A stretch of 64,000 bases of DNA, taken from the NCBI RefSeq assembly GCF_007096635.1, contig NZ_VKAA01000005.1:186001-250000 (forward strand), read 5' to 3'. Source of the stretch: Mycolicibacterium sp. 018/SC-01/001. Its GTDB lineage: Bacteria; Actinomycetota; Actinomycetes; Mycobacteriales; Mycobacteriaceae. The translations under genes were made by a program, and so were the position numbers. This document shows, piece by piece, positions 45,456 through 54,349 of the stretch; position 1 is the first letter of the stretch, and each line of letters opens with the position of its first letter. A model generated the notes under the pieces. It was not told the origin of the DNA and did no database searches. It saw only the letters and a program-made list of their open reading frames with translations.

Positions 45456-46967
45456 ATGGAGGGTGCGGAACAAGCTTGTGAAGAATCGAGCAGACTGGAG
45501 GCATATCAATGTAGGTGTTCGGACGGAATGGATGAACGCCTAGAGCTATGTCAAGTGCACCCAGGACGGGAGCATTTGGAGCTGGCCGGGGTGATGCGGC
45601 AGGTCTTCAAAATCCAAGACCTCATCGAAGCCCTGTCGGGGGTGGAGGACGGCGACACCGCCGATTTCGGGACGGCGTGGGCCAACCACAGGGCCGAAGT
45701 AAGAGCCAGCGTCGACAACCTCGTCACGGGATTGTTTGGGTGGATCGGCACAGGCTTCGACAATGACGACCAGGCTCAAGCCATCCAGGATGTGGCGGCC
45801 ACCATTGCTGGGTTGTCGGCTTCTGTTACCGCGCTGCAGAATTCGCGGAACAACCAGTCCGTGGGTGGGTTGGGAACTGTCGTGGACTTCACGTCCATGC
45901 CGACAGGTTCGCTACCGTCCACATTCACGCTGGGCTACACCGGGTCGGCGGGGACACTGCAGGTCGCTAACGGTGTCGGCGCGTACTGGTCTTCGTCGGG
46001 GAACAGTAACCGCACCTGCAACTTCACGTTCAATGACCTTGAGACCGCCACCGACTACCAGAAGATTTGGTTGGCGTTCGGTTCGTCACCGGAATGGCGG
46101 AACTCATCCACCTATGCGGTGAACGAGATTCATGGCCGCAAGAACGCGGCTGGTGATACGTACGTGTTTGCGTCGATGTCGAAGTACACCGCCCAAATCG
46201 GGTGTGTGGTGGGCGGCGCCAGAACAGTGTTCGTCACGAAGTCAACAGGGTTCAGTTTCAAAAGCAACGGCCTCTATGCGTTGGAGTGTGGCACGGTCGG
46301 CGGGTTGAGAACCTACCGCCTGTTGGAGGGCTCCACGGTGGTCCTCGCCCACACCGAGGCTGGTACTACGTCCCAGTTGGGTGCTGGATATCGGCTGTCG
46401 GGTGGGTCGGTGACTGCGGCCGGTATCCCGTTGGGCCAGTTGTCCCCTGGAACGATTGCGGCGTTCGCCCTCTCGGATAATCAGGCAACCACACTGGTGG
46501 GTTCGTTCGCGAGAATGTATCGGTCATCCACCACAGCGGTCGGCATCTCGAGCGGCTACAACCAGCTTCCCGCCAACTTTTTCGACAACGCCGGCGGGAA
46601 CACTGAAGACCTGTCATACGACCTCGCCACCGGTGGGTGGACGGTCGCGAATGACGGAAACTATTGGGTGAAAATCCAATCCGGCATGACGGGTATCACC
46701 GCGCCTGACCAGTTGGTGTGGACCGTGTTCATCAACGGGGTGCCTTACGAGGAATGTGGAAACCCGACGCAGAGGGGCAGTTCCGAGGTTGGTGGTGTGC
46801 GTATTCCCACCTCGACGGGGGCGTCCACGGTGGTGCCTTTGCAGGCCGGCGACACCGTCACGTGGGGGTACTGGTCTAACGAAGCGTTGGTGACGTTTTT
46901 GAACGGTGAAGCGTCGGGCAAGAAAACCCACTTCTCCATTGGTTTGCTGAATAGGAGTTTGGCGTGA
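45456..46967 (+). CDS. Minor tail protein, probably 5'-truncated
   Basis: Open for 503 residues, but residues 1-45 (MEGAEQACEESS...) look non-native; phage-like sequence starts around residue 47 (MRQVFKIQDLIEALSGVEDGD, ATG 45594). A helical region, DNLVTGLFGWIGTGFD and QAIQDVAATIAGLSASVTALQ, resembles the linker in mycobacteriophage minor tail proteins, followed by a beta-rich lectin-like part to the end. Such phage genes normally encode a longer N-terminal portion. GTG overlap with the next gene is 4 bases. Confidence 0.65.
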   Translation: MEGAEQACEESSRLEAYQCRCSDGMDERLELCQVHPGREHLELAGVMRQVFKIQDLIEALSGVEDGDTADFGTAWANHRAEVRASVDNLVTGLFGWIGTGFDNDDQAQAIQDVAATIAGLSASVTALQNSRNNQSVGGLGTVVDFTSMPTGSLPSTFTLGYTGSAGTLQVANGVGAYWSSSGNSNRTCNFTFNDLETATDYQKIWLAFGSSPEWRNSSTYAVNEIHGRKNAAGDTYVFASMSKYTAQIGCVVGGARTVFVTKSTGFSFKSNGLYALECGTVGGLRTYRLLEGSTVVLAHTEAGTTSQLGAGYRLSGGSVTAAGIPLGQLSPGTIAAFALSDNQATTLVGSFARMYRSSTTAVGISSGYNQLPANFFDNAGGNTEDLSYDLATGGWTVANDGNYWVKIQSGMTGITAPDQLVWTVFINGVPYEECGNPTQRGSSEVGGVRIPTSTGASTVVPLQAGDTVTWGYWSNEALVTFLNGEASGKKTHFSIGLLNRSLA

Positions 46968-47272
46968 ACACCGATGCCTATGAGGCGTATATCGCGCAAG
47001 CGAAACTTGAGATGGAGAAAGACCCTGCACTGTCGGGGGAGCAGGTGGAGGCGGCGGTGTCTGCGATGCAGAAGACGAAGCTGCTGTTCACGGGTTCCCC
47101 GGTGGGGACGATCCTCCGAAATGTTGATACGGGTGAGGTGGCGACCCGTGTCGTTGATGCGGGTATCCCTTTGTGGCGGGTCAATCAGCCTGACGGCGGC
47201 ACCTACAACACCCATGATCCTGTGATGCAGCCCGAGGATAAATGGGGTTGCGTGTGGAGCCCCCAGTCATGA
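46964..47272 (+). CDS. Phage protein of unknown function
   Basis: 102 residues from GTG 46964, overlapping the tail protein stop by 4 bases. N-terminal helix (DAYEAYIAQAKLEMEK), then GTILRNVDTGEVATRVVDAGIPLWRV and a short strand-rich end with DKWGCVW. A small tail-operon gene by position; no family recognised. The stop overlaps the following hydrolase start (ATGA). Confidence 0.7.
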   Translation: MNTDAYEAYIAQAKLEMEKDPALSGEQVEAAVSAMQKTKLLFTGSPVGTILRNVDTGEVATRVVDAGIPLWRVNQPDGGTYNTHDPVMQPEDKWGCVWSPQS

Positions 47273-48102
47273 CACTCCCTGTTTTCGCGTCGGGGACTGT
47301 GTTGTCGATGGTGGGGTTGAACTTCAACCGCTCCTGGGGTGGAATCCCCGCCGATTACATGCCGATGGCGTTGCAGGGCGTGTTCTCCGCTTCCCCGTAC
47401 ACGATGCAGAAAGTGTCGTATCCGGCATCGACCAACAAGAATTCGATCTCCACCGGTGTGGTGAACTTCAACCGGGCTGTCCGGTCAGTACCGGGGTTGA
47501 AGATCGGTTTCGGTCATTCACAGGGCGCCCAGGTCATGACGCACTGGATGAACCAATACAAGGACGATCCGACCGCTCCAGGCCCGTCGGAGTTGATGTT
47601 CGTGCTCATCGGTAACCCGCTGCGTTCCACGGGCGGGTTCATCATCGGTAGACCCGAAGTGGGTGGCACGACGGGTGTTCCGACACCGACGGATACGCCG
47701 TGGACGATTGTGGATTGCGCGCGCCGGTACGACGGCTGGCCGGACTGGGTGACCGACGAATCTATCGACATCGCGAAGCAGAACGCCAACTCCGGTAAAA
47801 CGAAGCTTCACACCCACTACGAGAATGTGAACCTGTTCGACCCTGCTCACACGGTGTGGTCGGTTGGTAACACGACGTATGTGTTGACGCAGGAAACCCC
47901 GCCGTATTTCAAGACTTTACGCGGGGACATCACCGACGAGCTGGCTGCCGACCTGCAAGCCCAGATCGAGTCCGCCTACAACAATCGGCCTGTCACCGAT
48001 GTGCCGGTTGATCCCGCTGCGGTGACCGCGATCAATCCAGCCGTTACTCCCGCTGTCGGTTGGTGGGCTCTGCTGCGTAAATTCCTTGGGATAGGGGACT
48101 AA
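47269..48102 (+). CDS. PE-PPE-domain-like serine hydrolase (phage)
   Basis: 277 residues. The fold is alpha/beta hydrolase of the PE-PPE/cutinase-like type: nucleophile elbow GFGHSQGAQV near residue 82, an acidic residue in the CARRYDGWPDWV region, and a late HTHYENVNLF His segment. Such domains occur both in mycobacterial PE-PPE proteins and in mycobacteriophage tail/lysis regions. Possibly degrades mycolate-linked or lipid envelope layers during adsorption. ATG 47269 overlaps the previous stop. Confidence 0.78.
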   Translation: MTLPVFASGTVLSMVGLNFNRSWGGIPADYMPMALQGVFSASPYTMQKVSYPASTNKNSISTGVVNFNRAVRSVPGLKIGFGHSQGAQVMTHWMNQYKDDPTAPGPSELMFVLIGNPLRSTGGFIIGRPEVGGTTGVPTPTDTPWTIVDCARRYDGWPDWVTDESIDIAKQNANSGKTKLHTHYENVNLFDPAHTVWSVGNTTYVLTQETPPYFKTLRGDITDELAADLQAQIESAYNNRPVTDVPVDPAAVTAINPAVTPAVGWWALLRKFLGIGD

Positions 48103-50825
48103 TGCCTGACATCAGTGACCTCACATACTTCACGGTGGTCCGCACCGTGTCCCCAGTACCGACGGGGGCGTTGACGGCTGATGTGACGTTCGAAGCTCAG
48201 GTGACTCGAGGCCTGGCCCTCCAGGCTGATCTATCTGACGATGTGATCGAGATTTTGGCCCGCCCGGTTCATGCCCGCATAGTGGATGGTGTCCTGATGA
48301 AGGACGGCACCCCCGGAGTGGAGTTGCTGTCCGCCGCCGAGGTCGCTATCGACGGTGGGTTCTCGTATACGGCGACGTTCAAGAACGTGCGCGTCGATGG
48401 GGTGCAGGTCGCCACCCGCGACGCGTTCAAAGACCTCACCTTCGAAGCCCTGGACGCGGCGGGCATCTTCGACTTGAAGGACGCTGCCCCGATTGTTGCG
48501 TCCACTGCGGTTCCGATGGCTCGTGGTCCTGTTGGTCCTGTCGGTGTTGATGGTGTTCAACCCTCCACAGACGGACTATCAGCAGAATTCACAAGAGGAA
48601 CAGGACCGTCAAAGACTGTTGTCGGGTCGGTGCCGTTCGCACCCGCATCCGTGGATTCCCTCTTGCAGGCCACCACAGTGGGTAAAGCAGTAGCGAAAGC
48701 CGCTAATGGTGATGCAGCACTGACAGCGCAGGGTGTCACCACGGTCGGTAAGAGTGTGGCGAAAGCCGCTGATGCTGCTGCGGCCCGGTTGGCGGTGGGC
48801 CTGAATGCGGTTAACAACACCGCTGACGCCGATAAGCCGGTGTCTACCGCCCAGGCTGCCGCGTTAGCGTCTCAGGTGACGGTGAAGAAGGGCGACCCGT
48901 GGCGCAGTGTTGTGTTCGCCGCCCCGGCAGCGAATGACATCCCCACCGTCACCATCAACGCCGCTTCACAAATCAGCGGCGGCACCACCATCTCGCCGAC
49001 GACGGACTACTTCGGGGACACGCATTTCCGTTACGACGGTGCACCTTCGGTGGAAACCGGGACGGGTGGTGTGCAGCCCCCGTCGTCGTCGACGAAGGGC
49101 ATCGTCTATGAGCTGTCGGCGGAGACGGTGTTGTCGTCGATGTCGACGGTGGAGTTCGCGTTCTCCACTCGCCCCACGGTAACCACGTTGGCGGTGCGGG
49201 TGATTGTCGATGACGTGTGGGTGAACACCTACGCCCTCCAGTTCTCGGGGCTGACGGTGAACACCATGTACTACTTGAAGTTGACGTTCCCCACGGCGCG
49301 ACCCCGCCGGGTCAAAGTTGAGGCTGCGGGCATGTACCGGTTCGGTGGTGTCATCGTCCCCTCCGGCGGGAACGCTACCCGCCCACCCGGGGAGGTTGTG
49401 AAGCGGGCGGTCATCAACTGGGATTCCTACGGTGCCGGCGCCGGCGGGAACACGACAACCGACCCAACGACGAACGGCTCCACGAAGATTGAGACTGCCC
49501 CCCACTATGTGGCGCGGATGCTGGAATGCGACTCGGTCATCAATGTGTCGGTGGGTGGTACGGGCTGGGTTAACAATGGTGGTGCGGGGAAGTCGACGTT
49601 CGGGGAACGCGTACCAGAGATTTTGGCGTGCAACCCGCACATCGTGCTGTTGGGTGGGTCTATCAACGACACCGCATCGTCGGCAACCTATGACCAGGTG
49701 TACGCGGCTGTGACAGCAGTGCTGGCACAGTTGGAAGGTGTGCCGGTGGTGGTGTTGACCGGCCCGGAGCGCGACACCGCCGCGTCTGCCACGTATGCCA
49801 CCTATAACAATGCTATCCGGGACGCCGCCGCCCAGTACAAGAGAATCTTTGTTGACACTCTCGACACCATCAAAGGGTCCCTCTACAACGCTGCCGATGG
49901 TGTGCACCCCAGCGCCTACGCGCATTTCGCTGTGCTGGCCGCGAAACTGTACGACGGCATTTCCCGTGTCGCCCTGGACCAAAGGGTGGCGGCGGAAGTC
50001 GCGGCTCGAGTGTCGACCGACCTGACGTTGACGGCGTCACCCTCGTCGGTGGCGAATACGGGGGCCTCGGTGACGTTGACGGCGACGCAGAGTGTGCAGC
50101 GCGCCGGGGTGGTGGACTTCTTCGCCAACGGTGTCCTCCTCAACACCTCCACAGTCTCGTCCGGTGTGGCTGCCTACACCACGTCGTCGCTTGCTGCCGG
50201 CTCGTACACGTTGTCGGCGAGGTTCCGGCCCACCAACCCGCTGCAGGTGAAGTCGGCGTTCTCCAACACGCTGGCGTACAGCATCACGTCGAACCTCGGC
50301 TTCGTCGACCACTTCGCCGTCGACGGGGCTCTCACCTCGACGGAGAACGGCAAAGCCTACGCCGCGCTGGGGACGGTCACCGGCACCGCGAGTGGTGGTT
50401 CAGCGGGGCTCACCACATCCGGCGGCACCGCCTATCTGGTTGCGGATGCTGGCACGCCGAACGGCACGTTCTCGGTGAAGTGGGTGGGCGGCTCGAGCAT
50501 CACGGCCGCGCAGATAGCGTTGCGCGCATCATCGAACTCCAACCTGCTCAGGTTGCGTATCACCGGCGGCAACCTCGTCCTACAGCAAGTCGTGTCCAAC
50601 ACGTCGACGGATTTGGCGTCGGTGACGGGTGGGACGTGGGCCAACGGCGACACCATCTCCGTCATCCTCAACGGGGATTTGATTACGGTGCAGAAGAACG
50701 GCACCAACATCACTGGGTTGGTGAACATCTCCTGCTCGCAGTGGAACACACTCACAAAGTTCGGTATCGGTCACGCCACCGGAACAAACATTGTTCTGTT
50801 CGACGACCTGCAGTTCGTCGCCTAA
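48102..50825 (+). CDS. Tail-fibre protein with SGNH hydrolase and Ig-like domain
   Basis: 907 residues. N-terminal about 140 residues form a tail-attachment-like beta domain; GPVGPVGVDGVQP (about 142-154) is a short collagen-like linker. An SGNH hydrolase domain spans about 430-630: INWDSYGAG (block I), VSVGGTGW (block II), LLGGSIND (block III) and DGVHPSAYAH (block V). An Ig-like domain (LTLTASPSSVANTGASVTL) and a LamG-like C-terminus follow. Likely a host-receptor-modifying fibre. Ends 4 bases into the opposing SGNH lipoprotein gene. Confidence 0.83.
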   Translation: MPDISDLTYFTVVRTVSPVPTGALTADVTFEAQVTRGLALQADLSDDVIEILARPVHARIVDGVLMKDGTPGVELLSAAEVAIDGGFSYTATFKNVRVDGVQVATRDAFKDLTFEALDAAGIFDLKDAAPIVASTAVPMARGPVGPVGVDGVQPSTDGLSAEFTRGTGPSKTVVGSVPFAPASVDSLLQATTVGKAVAKAANGDAALTAQGVTTVGKSVAKAADAAAARLAVGLNAVNNTADADKPVSTAQAAALASQVTVKKGDPWRSVVFAAPAANDIPTVTINAASQISGGTTISPTTDYFGDTHFRYDGAPSVETGTGGVQPPSSSTKGIVYELSAETVLSSMSTVEFAFSTRPTVTTLAVRVIVDDVWVNTYALQFSGLTVNTMYYLKLTFPTARPRRVKVEAAGMYRFGGVIVPSGGNATRPPGEVVKRAVINWDSYGAGAGGNTTTDPTTNGSTKIETAPHYVARMLECDSVINVSVGGTGWVNNGGAGKSTFGERVPEILACNPHIVLLGGSINDTASSATYDQVYAAVTAVLAQLEGVPVVVLTGPERDTAASATYATYNNAIRDAAAQYKRIFVDTLDTIKGSLYNAADGVHPSAYAHFAVLAAKLYDGISRVALDQRVAAEVAARVSTDLTLTASPSSVANTGASVTLTATQSVQRAGVVDFFANGVLLNTSTVSSGVAAYTTSSLAAGSYTLSARFRPTNPLQVKSAFSNTLAYSITSNLGFVDHFAVDGALTSTENGKAYAALGTVTGTASGGSAGLTTSGGTAYLVADAGTPNGTFSVKWVGGSSITAAQIALRASSNSNLLRLRITGGNLVLQQVVSNTSTDLASVTGGTWANGDTISVILNGDLITVQKNGTNITGLVNISCSQWNTLTKFGIGHATGTNIVLFDDLQFVA

Positions 50826-51520
50826 CTCACAGGCGCGGGCTGTAGCGCGTTTTTGATGACAGGCGCGATACGTTCCGCCATATAGGCGTGACCCGCATCG
50901 GTCGGATGAATGCCATCTGAAGCAATGAGGTCGGGGCGGTCAACGAACCAGCGGTCCGCCAAAGGGTCAACCCATATCGCCTGATGCGCCAACGCCCCAT
51001 CCCGGACGATGTCGCGGGCCTGCAATATCCCCGGTGGGGGATTGCCGTTCACCCACGGCGGCCCGATGATGATGAGCGGCACACCGGGTGCCCGTTGTAC
51101 CGCCATGTCCATCGTCCGCTGCACCCAGCGTGTTAATTCGGGGGCGGGGACGTCGATGTCGTTGCGTGACCCGAAAATCACGATGGCTTTCACGTCGGGG
51201 GCGACAACGTCGGGGACTTGGTCGATGAACACGTGCCCGTTGGCGTTGCGCCGGTTGACGTAGCCCGAGCCGCCCTCGAACCCAACTCGCGGGTTGATGA
51301 GCACACCTTCACTGGCGAGGGTGCGTTGCACGTCCTCAGGCCACGACTGCGGGCCTTTCCCGCCGAGGGGGGTGCCTCCGGTGTAGGAGTCCCCGATTAT
51401 CGCCACCGGGACACCAGCGTTCTCTGGTGGGGGTTCGGTGTAGTGCGACTCGTATTCCGGTATCGGGTGACTGCACCCGACCAGCGCAAATAAGCACAGC
51501 AACGCGGCGATGTAGCGCAC
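50822..51520 (-). CDS. SGNH-hydrolase lipoprotein carried by the prophage
   Basis: 232 residues from GTG 51520 (GGGGG 6 nt upstream). A lipoprotein signal ends in FALVGC (about residue 16). The mature domain is SGNH: AIIGDSYTGG (block I, Ser), GFEGGSGYVNR (II), FGSRNDID (III, Asn) and SDGIHPTDAGHAYMAE (V, Asp/His). The only substantial reversed gene among the structural and lysis genes, so probably expressed in the lysogen and modifying or protecting the host envelope. Distinct from the SGNH domain of the adjacent tail fibre. Confidence 0.82.
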   Translation of the reverse strand: MRYIAALLCLFALVGCSHPIPEYESHYTEPPPENAGVPVAIIGDSYTGGTPLGGKGPQSWPEDVQRTLASEGVLINPRVGFEGGSGYVNRRNANGHVFIDQVPDVVAPDVKAIVIFGSRNDIDVPAPELTRWVQRTMDMAVQRAPGVPLIIIGPPWVNGNPPPGILQARDIVRDGALAHQAIWVDPLADRWFVDRPDLIASDGIHPTDAGHAYMAERIAPVIKNALQPAPVS

Positions 51521-51565
51521 CTTTTCACCCCCAGTAGCAAAGCCCACACGATACAGGAGACCTGG

Positions 51566-51637
51566 ATGAAGCATGTGGTGGAACGGGTTGTCTCGTGGCT
51601 TTTCGGCTGGGTGGACGACACCTGCGTGGAGTGGTGA
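51566..51637 (+). CDS. 23-residue leader-like mini-ORF
   Basis: ATG 51566 follows AGGAG by 6 nt and encodes MKHVVERVVSWLFGWVDDTC plus VEW. The TGA overlaps the next ATG (TGATG). Amphipathic with several Trp; function unknown. The good Shine-Dalgarno and coupling to the next two genes support translation. Confidence 0.6.
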   Translation: MKHVVERVVSWLFGWVDDTCVEW

Positions 51638-51795
51638 TGGACACCAACGACTGCCTCCGCTGCGGGTCACCTATCTGCGACCACGTGCCCATGCGGTACG
51701 CGCTGCGCTGCTGGGTACGTTACGGCATCACCACCCGGTGGGAACGCTTCCTGCGCGGGTGTGAACGCACTCTTCTCGCAACAAGGTGGTTCTGA
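51637..51795 (+). CDS. Small zinc-ribbon-like protein
   Basis: 52 residues: DCLRCGSPICDH at the start carries three Cys and a His in a knuckle pattern, then a basic amphipathic region (YALRCWVRYGITTRWERFLRGCE). GGAG lies 5 nt before the ATG; both ends overlap neighbours as TGATG. Immediately before lysA, it may tune lysis-gene translation or act as a regulator; no family recognised. Confidence 0.65.
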   Translation: MDTNDCLRCGSPICDHVPMRYALRCWVRYGITTRWERFLRGCERTLLATRWF

Positions 51796-53033
51796 TGTAC
51801 CGCACGAAGGACCAGGTCGCCTCCGAGTTCATCGCCGAAGGGAAGCGCCGCGGCATCAAAGAACGCGGCATCGTCATCTGCATCGCCACCGGGTTGGTCG
51901 AATCCGGGCTGACCGTGTACGCGAACGCCAGCGTTCCCGGCTCCCTCGAGCTGCCCCACGACGCTGTCGGCTCCGACGGAAAATCCGTGGGTCCTCTGCA
52001 GCAACAGGTCATCATGGGCAACGGCTGGTGGTGGGGACCGGTAGAGGTGTGCCAAGACCCCACGAAGAGTGCGGGCCTGTTCTACGACCGCCTCGCGAAA
52101 CTCAACTACGACGGCACCTCCGACGCCGCCGCGGGGGCTATCGCGCAGGCCATTCAGAAATCCGCGTACCCGGACCGCTACGCCACCCGCATGGCCGAAG
52201 CGCAACGCATCTACGACCGACTCACGTCAGGAGCCCCCGTGGCAGACCCCAAACGGCCCGACTTCAACGAAATCAACGAAATCGGGTTGGACAACGGCCG
52301 CCACGCATCGGTGCGCAGCCGCCCGCCGATGAACTTTTTCCTGCACACCCAGGAGCCGGCCGGCGACGGTATCGGACCAGAGTTCGACTCGGCCGCCACG
52401 GACCTGTCCGCCTATCTGCGGTCCACTAGCGGCCAGTCAGCCGTGTCCTACCACTACACAATCCGTCAGGCCACCGACGGCGGAGTGACCGTAGTTGATG
52501 TGGTCGACACCGACCTCTACTCCTGGTCAGTGCTGAACGCCAACGTGTTCTCCATCAACCTGTGCTTCGCCGGTTCCAAAGCATCGTGGACCCGTGACCA
52601 ATGGATGACACAATCCAAGGCCATCCGCGTCGCCGCCTATCTCGCGGTACAGGACTGCAAAAAGTACAACTTCAGCACCGCGGTCATCCTACCCCCGTAC
52701 GCCCCAGCGCGAGCCGGCATCTCCGACCACAAGTACGTCACCCAATGCCTGGGCATCGGCAACCACACCGACGTGGGAAACAACTTCCCGTGGGACTACT
52801 TCGTGCAGTGCGTCAATGAGTTCACCAACAACGAACCCGTTGTCACGCAGCCCGTCCCGACGACACCACCGCCTGCGGGTGTGAAGAAGTTCCCCGACGA
52901 CTGGACCGACCGCGAACTGTTAGTTGAAATCCTGCGCCAGCAGCGTGGATACAACCTGACTGGCTGGGACCAGCTCGGGAAGCGGTCCCTCGTCGATGCC
53001 GTCGCCGAACTCCTGAAAAAGGACGCTGCCTGA
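51795..53033 (+). CDS. lysA: Endolysin LysA
   Basis: 412 residues, modular mycobacteriophage lysin A. The N-terminal domain (about 1-140) with SVGPLQQQVIMGNGWWWG resembles the N4 peptidase/lysozyme-like modules of these lysins. A central amidase-2-like domain (about 170-320) contains MNFFLHTQE, VSYHYTIRQ and HKYVTQCLGIGNHTDVG with the Zn-ligand histidines. The C-terminal 80 residues are a linker (VTQPVPTTPPPAG) and cell-wall-binding segment. Degrades host peptidoglycan. ATG 51795 has AAGGTGG upstream; the stop overlaps lysB. Confidence 0.87.
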   Translation: MYRTKDQVASEFIAEGKRRGIKERGIVICIATGLVESGLTVYANASVPGSLELPHDAVGSDGKSVGPLQQQVIMGNGWWWGPVEVCQDPTKSAGLFYDRLAKLNYDGTSDAAAGAIAQAIQKSAYPDRYATRMAEAQRIYDRLTSGAPVADPKRPDFNEINEIGLDNGRHASVRSRPPMNFFLHTQEPAGDGIGPEFDSAATDLSAYLRSTSGQSAVSYHYTIRQATDGGVTVVDVVDTDLYSWSVLNANVFSINLCFAGSKASWTRDQWMTQSKAIRVAAYLAVQDCKKYNFSTAVILPPYAPARAGISDHKYVTQCLGIGNHTDVGNNFPWDYFVQCVNEFTNNEPVVTQPVPTTPPPAGVKKFPDDWTDRELLVEILRQQRGYNLTGWDQLGKRSLVDAVAELLKKDAA

Positions 53034-54067
53034 TGGCCCGCATAGACGGTGTGTACGTCGGCCTCGGTGAGGGTGACAGCTCGGATGAAATCGCCAAAAT
53101 TAAGGAGCACCTGAAGCGGAAGTACACCCCCGCCCGAAACGCACTTGACGACGGCCCGCTGTTCACGCCGGAATTGACCGCTGAGGTGAAGCGGGAACAG
53201 GCGGTGTTCATCGCGAACGGCACCCTTGAGGGCGCCAAAGCAATACCGGGCATCATTAACCTTGCCTTCAAGTACGCCTGCGGCTACCTGAAGAAAGAGA
53301 AGCTGCTGCCGCTGTACTTCTCCACTGAGGGCCACATGTCAGACCCGGCGATAGGGCCGGTGGCGTATGTCGGGGATGTCCTCAGCGCCGAAGGCCGCGC
53401 CCTGCACATCCGCACCTACTATGACCGGTGGGCGCTGCCGTTCAAGAACCAGACCGGTGTCGATACCCTTGCGAACACCATTGGGAAGACAGAGTTCTGG
53501 TATGACGACGGCACCGGAGCCAAGCTCATCAAGTTCCCCCCCGGTACCCCGTGGGCGAAGGGCGCGTTCTCCCAGGGCTCCATGGTGTGGTTCGACTTCT
53601 ACCACCAGTACCTGGCCCCCGGGAAGCCTCTAAACTGGCGGCTGAAGGACATTCGTGGCGCGGTGGTGTGCGGCGACCCCAACCGCGAGAAGGGTGTGTG
53701 CGTCCCCTGGATTGCCGACCCGCCCGCCGTCGACCATCAGGGCATTATGGACGTCCGGTGGGAGAACACCCCCGAGTGGATGATTGAGGTAGCCCGCCGC
53801 GGCGACCTGTACACCGACAACGAATCTGAGGGCGACGCCGGCCTGTACAAGACAGCGGTCGCCAAGATCGTCACCCAGAACTCGTGGACCGGCGGCCCGG
53901 CGGGGATGCTAGCCCGCGTCATCGACCTGCTCTCCCCGGCCGACGATTTGATCCCGCTGACCATGGCCATCATCAAAGCCATCATGTTCCTCGGAAACAT
54001 GGGCCCACACGGCATCTACCCGATGGACAACGCGGTGCAGTTCCTCCGGGAACGCCTCGCCACCTAG
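53033..54067 (+). CDS. lysB: LysB mycolylarabinogalactan esterase
   Basis: 344 residues. The N-terminus (about 10-70) with HLKRKYTPARNALDDGPLFT is the peptidoglycan-binding-like domain of lysin B; the remainder is an alpha/beta hydrolase with a GAFSQGSMVW elbow near residue 182, Asp in CVPWIADPP, and His in MGPHGIYPMD. The elbow reads A-x-S-x-G where most family members have G-x-S-x-G. LysB cuts mycolate esters to breach the outer membrane. ATG overlaps lysA stop. Confidence 0.87.
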   Translation: MARIDGVYVGLGEGDSSDEIAKIKEHLKRKYTPARNALDDGPLFTPELTAEVKREQAVFIANGTLEGAKAIPGIINLAFKYACGYLKKEKLLPLYFSTEGHMSDPAIGPVAYVGDVLSAEGRALHIRTYYDRWALPFKNQTGVDTLANTIGKTEFWYDDGTGAKLIKFPPGTPWAKGAFSQGSMVWFDFYHQYLAPGKPLNWRLKDIRGAVVCGDPNREKGVCVPWIADPPAVDHQGIMDVRWENTPEWMIEVARRGDLYTDNESEGDAGLYKTAVAKIVTQNSWTGGPAGMLARVIDLLSPADDLIPLTMAIIKAIMFLGNMGPHGIYPMDNAVQFLRERLAT

Positions 54068-54145
54068 ATGCGTCGCAGAAACATTCCCGAAGTCACTAGG
54101 GCTGTCGGGTTTATCACTGTGCAGGAAAACCGAAAGGCACCCACC

Positions 54146-54349
54146 ATGAAGCTCCCCAATGCCGCTACCCGTCAATGGCTGTACGGAATCGTTGTTGCTG
54201 TCCTCCCCCTGCTGGTGGTGCTGAAGCTCGTCAACCCTGGCGATGTGCCGCTGTGGCTGGCGCTGGCCGGCGCCGTGCTCGGAACGGGTGCTGCCGGTAC
54301 CGCCCTGGTGGCGGTGACTAAGCAGCGTAAAGACGGCACCGTTGAGTGA
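54146..54349 (+). CDS. Holin, r1t-like
   Basis: 67 residues, two transmembrane segments (LYGIVVAVLPLLVVLKLV and LWLALAGAVLGTGAAGTALVAV) and a charged tail (TKQRKDGTVE), matching the r1t-type holins of mycobacteriophages. ATG 54146 is preceded by AAAGG at suitable distance; an ORF open further upstream overlaps nothing useful. Forms lesions that release LysA. Stop overlaps the next membrane gene (GTGA). Confidence 0.85.
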   Translation: MKLPNAATRQWLYGIVVAVLPLLVVLKLVNPGDVPLWLALAGAVLGTGAAGTALVAVTKQRKDGTVE

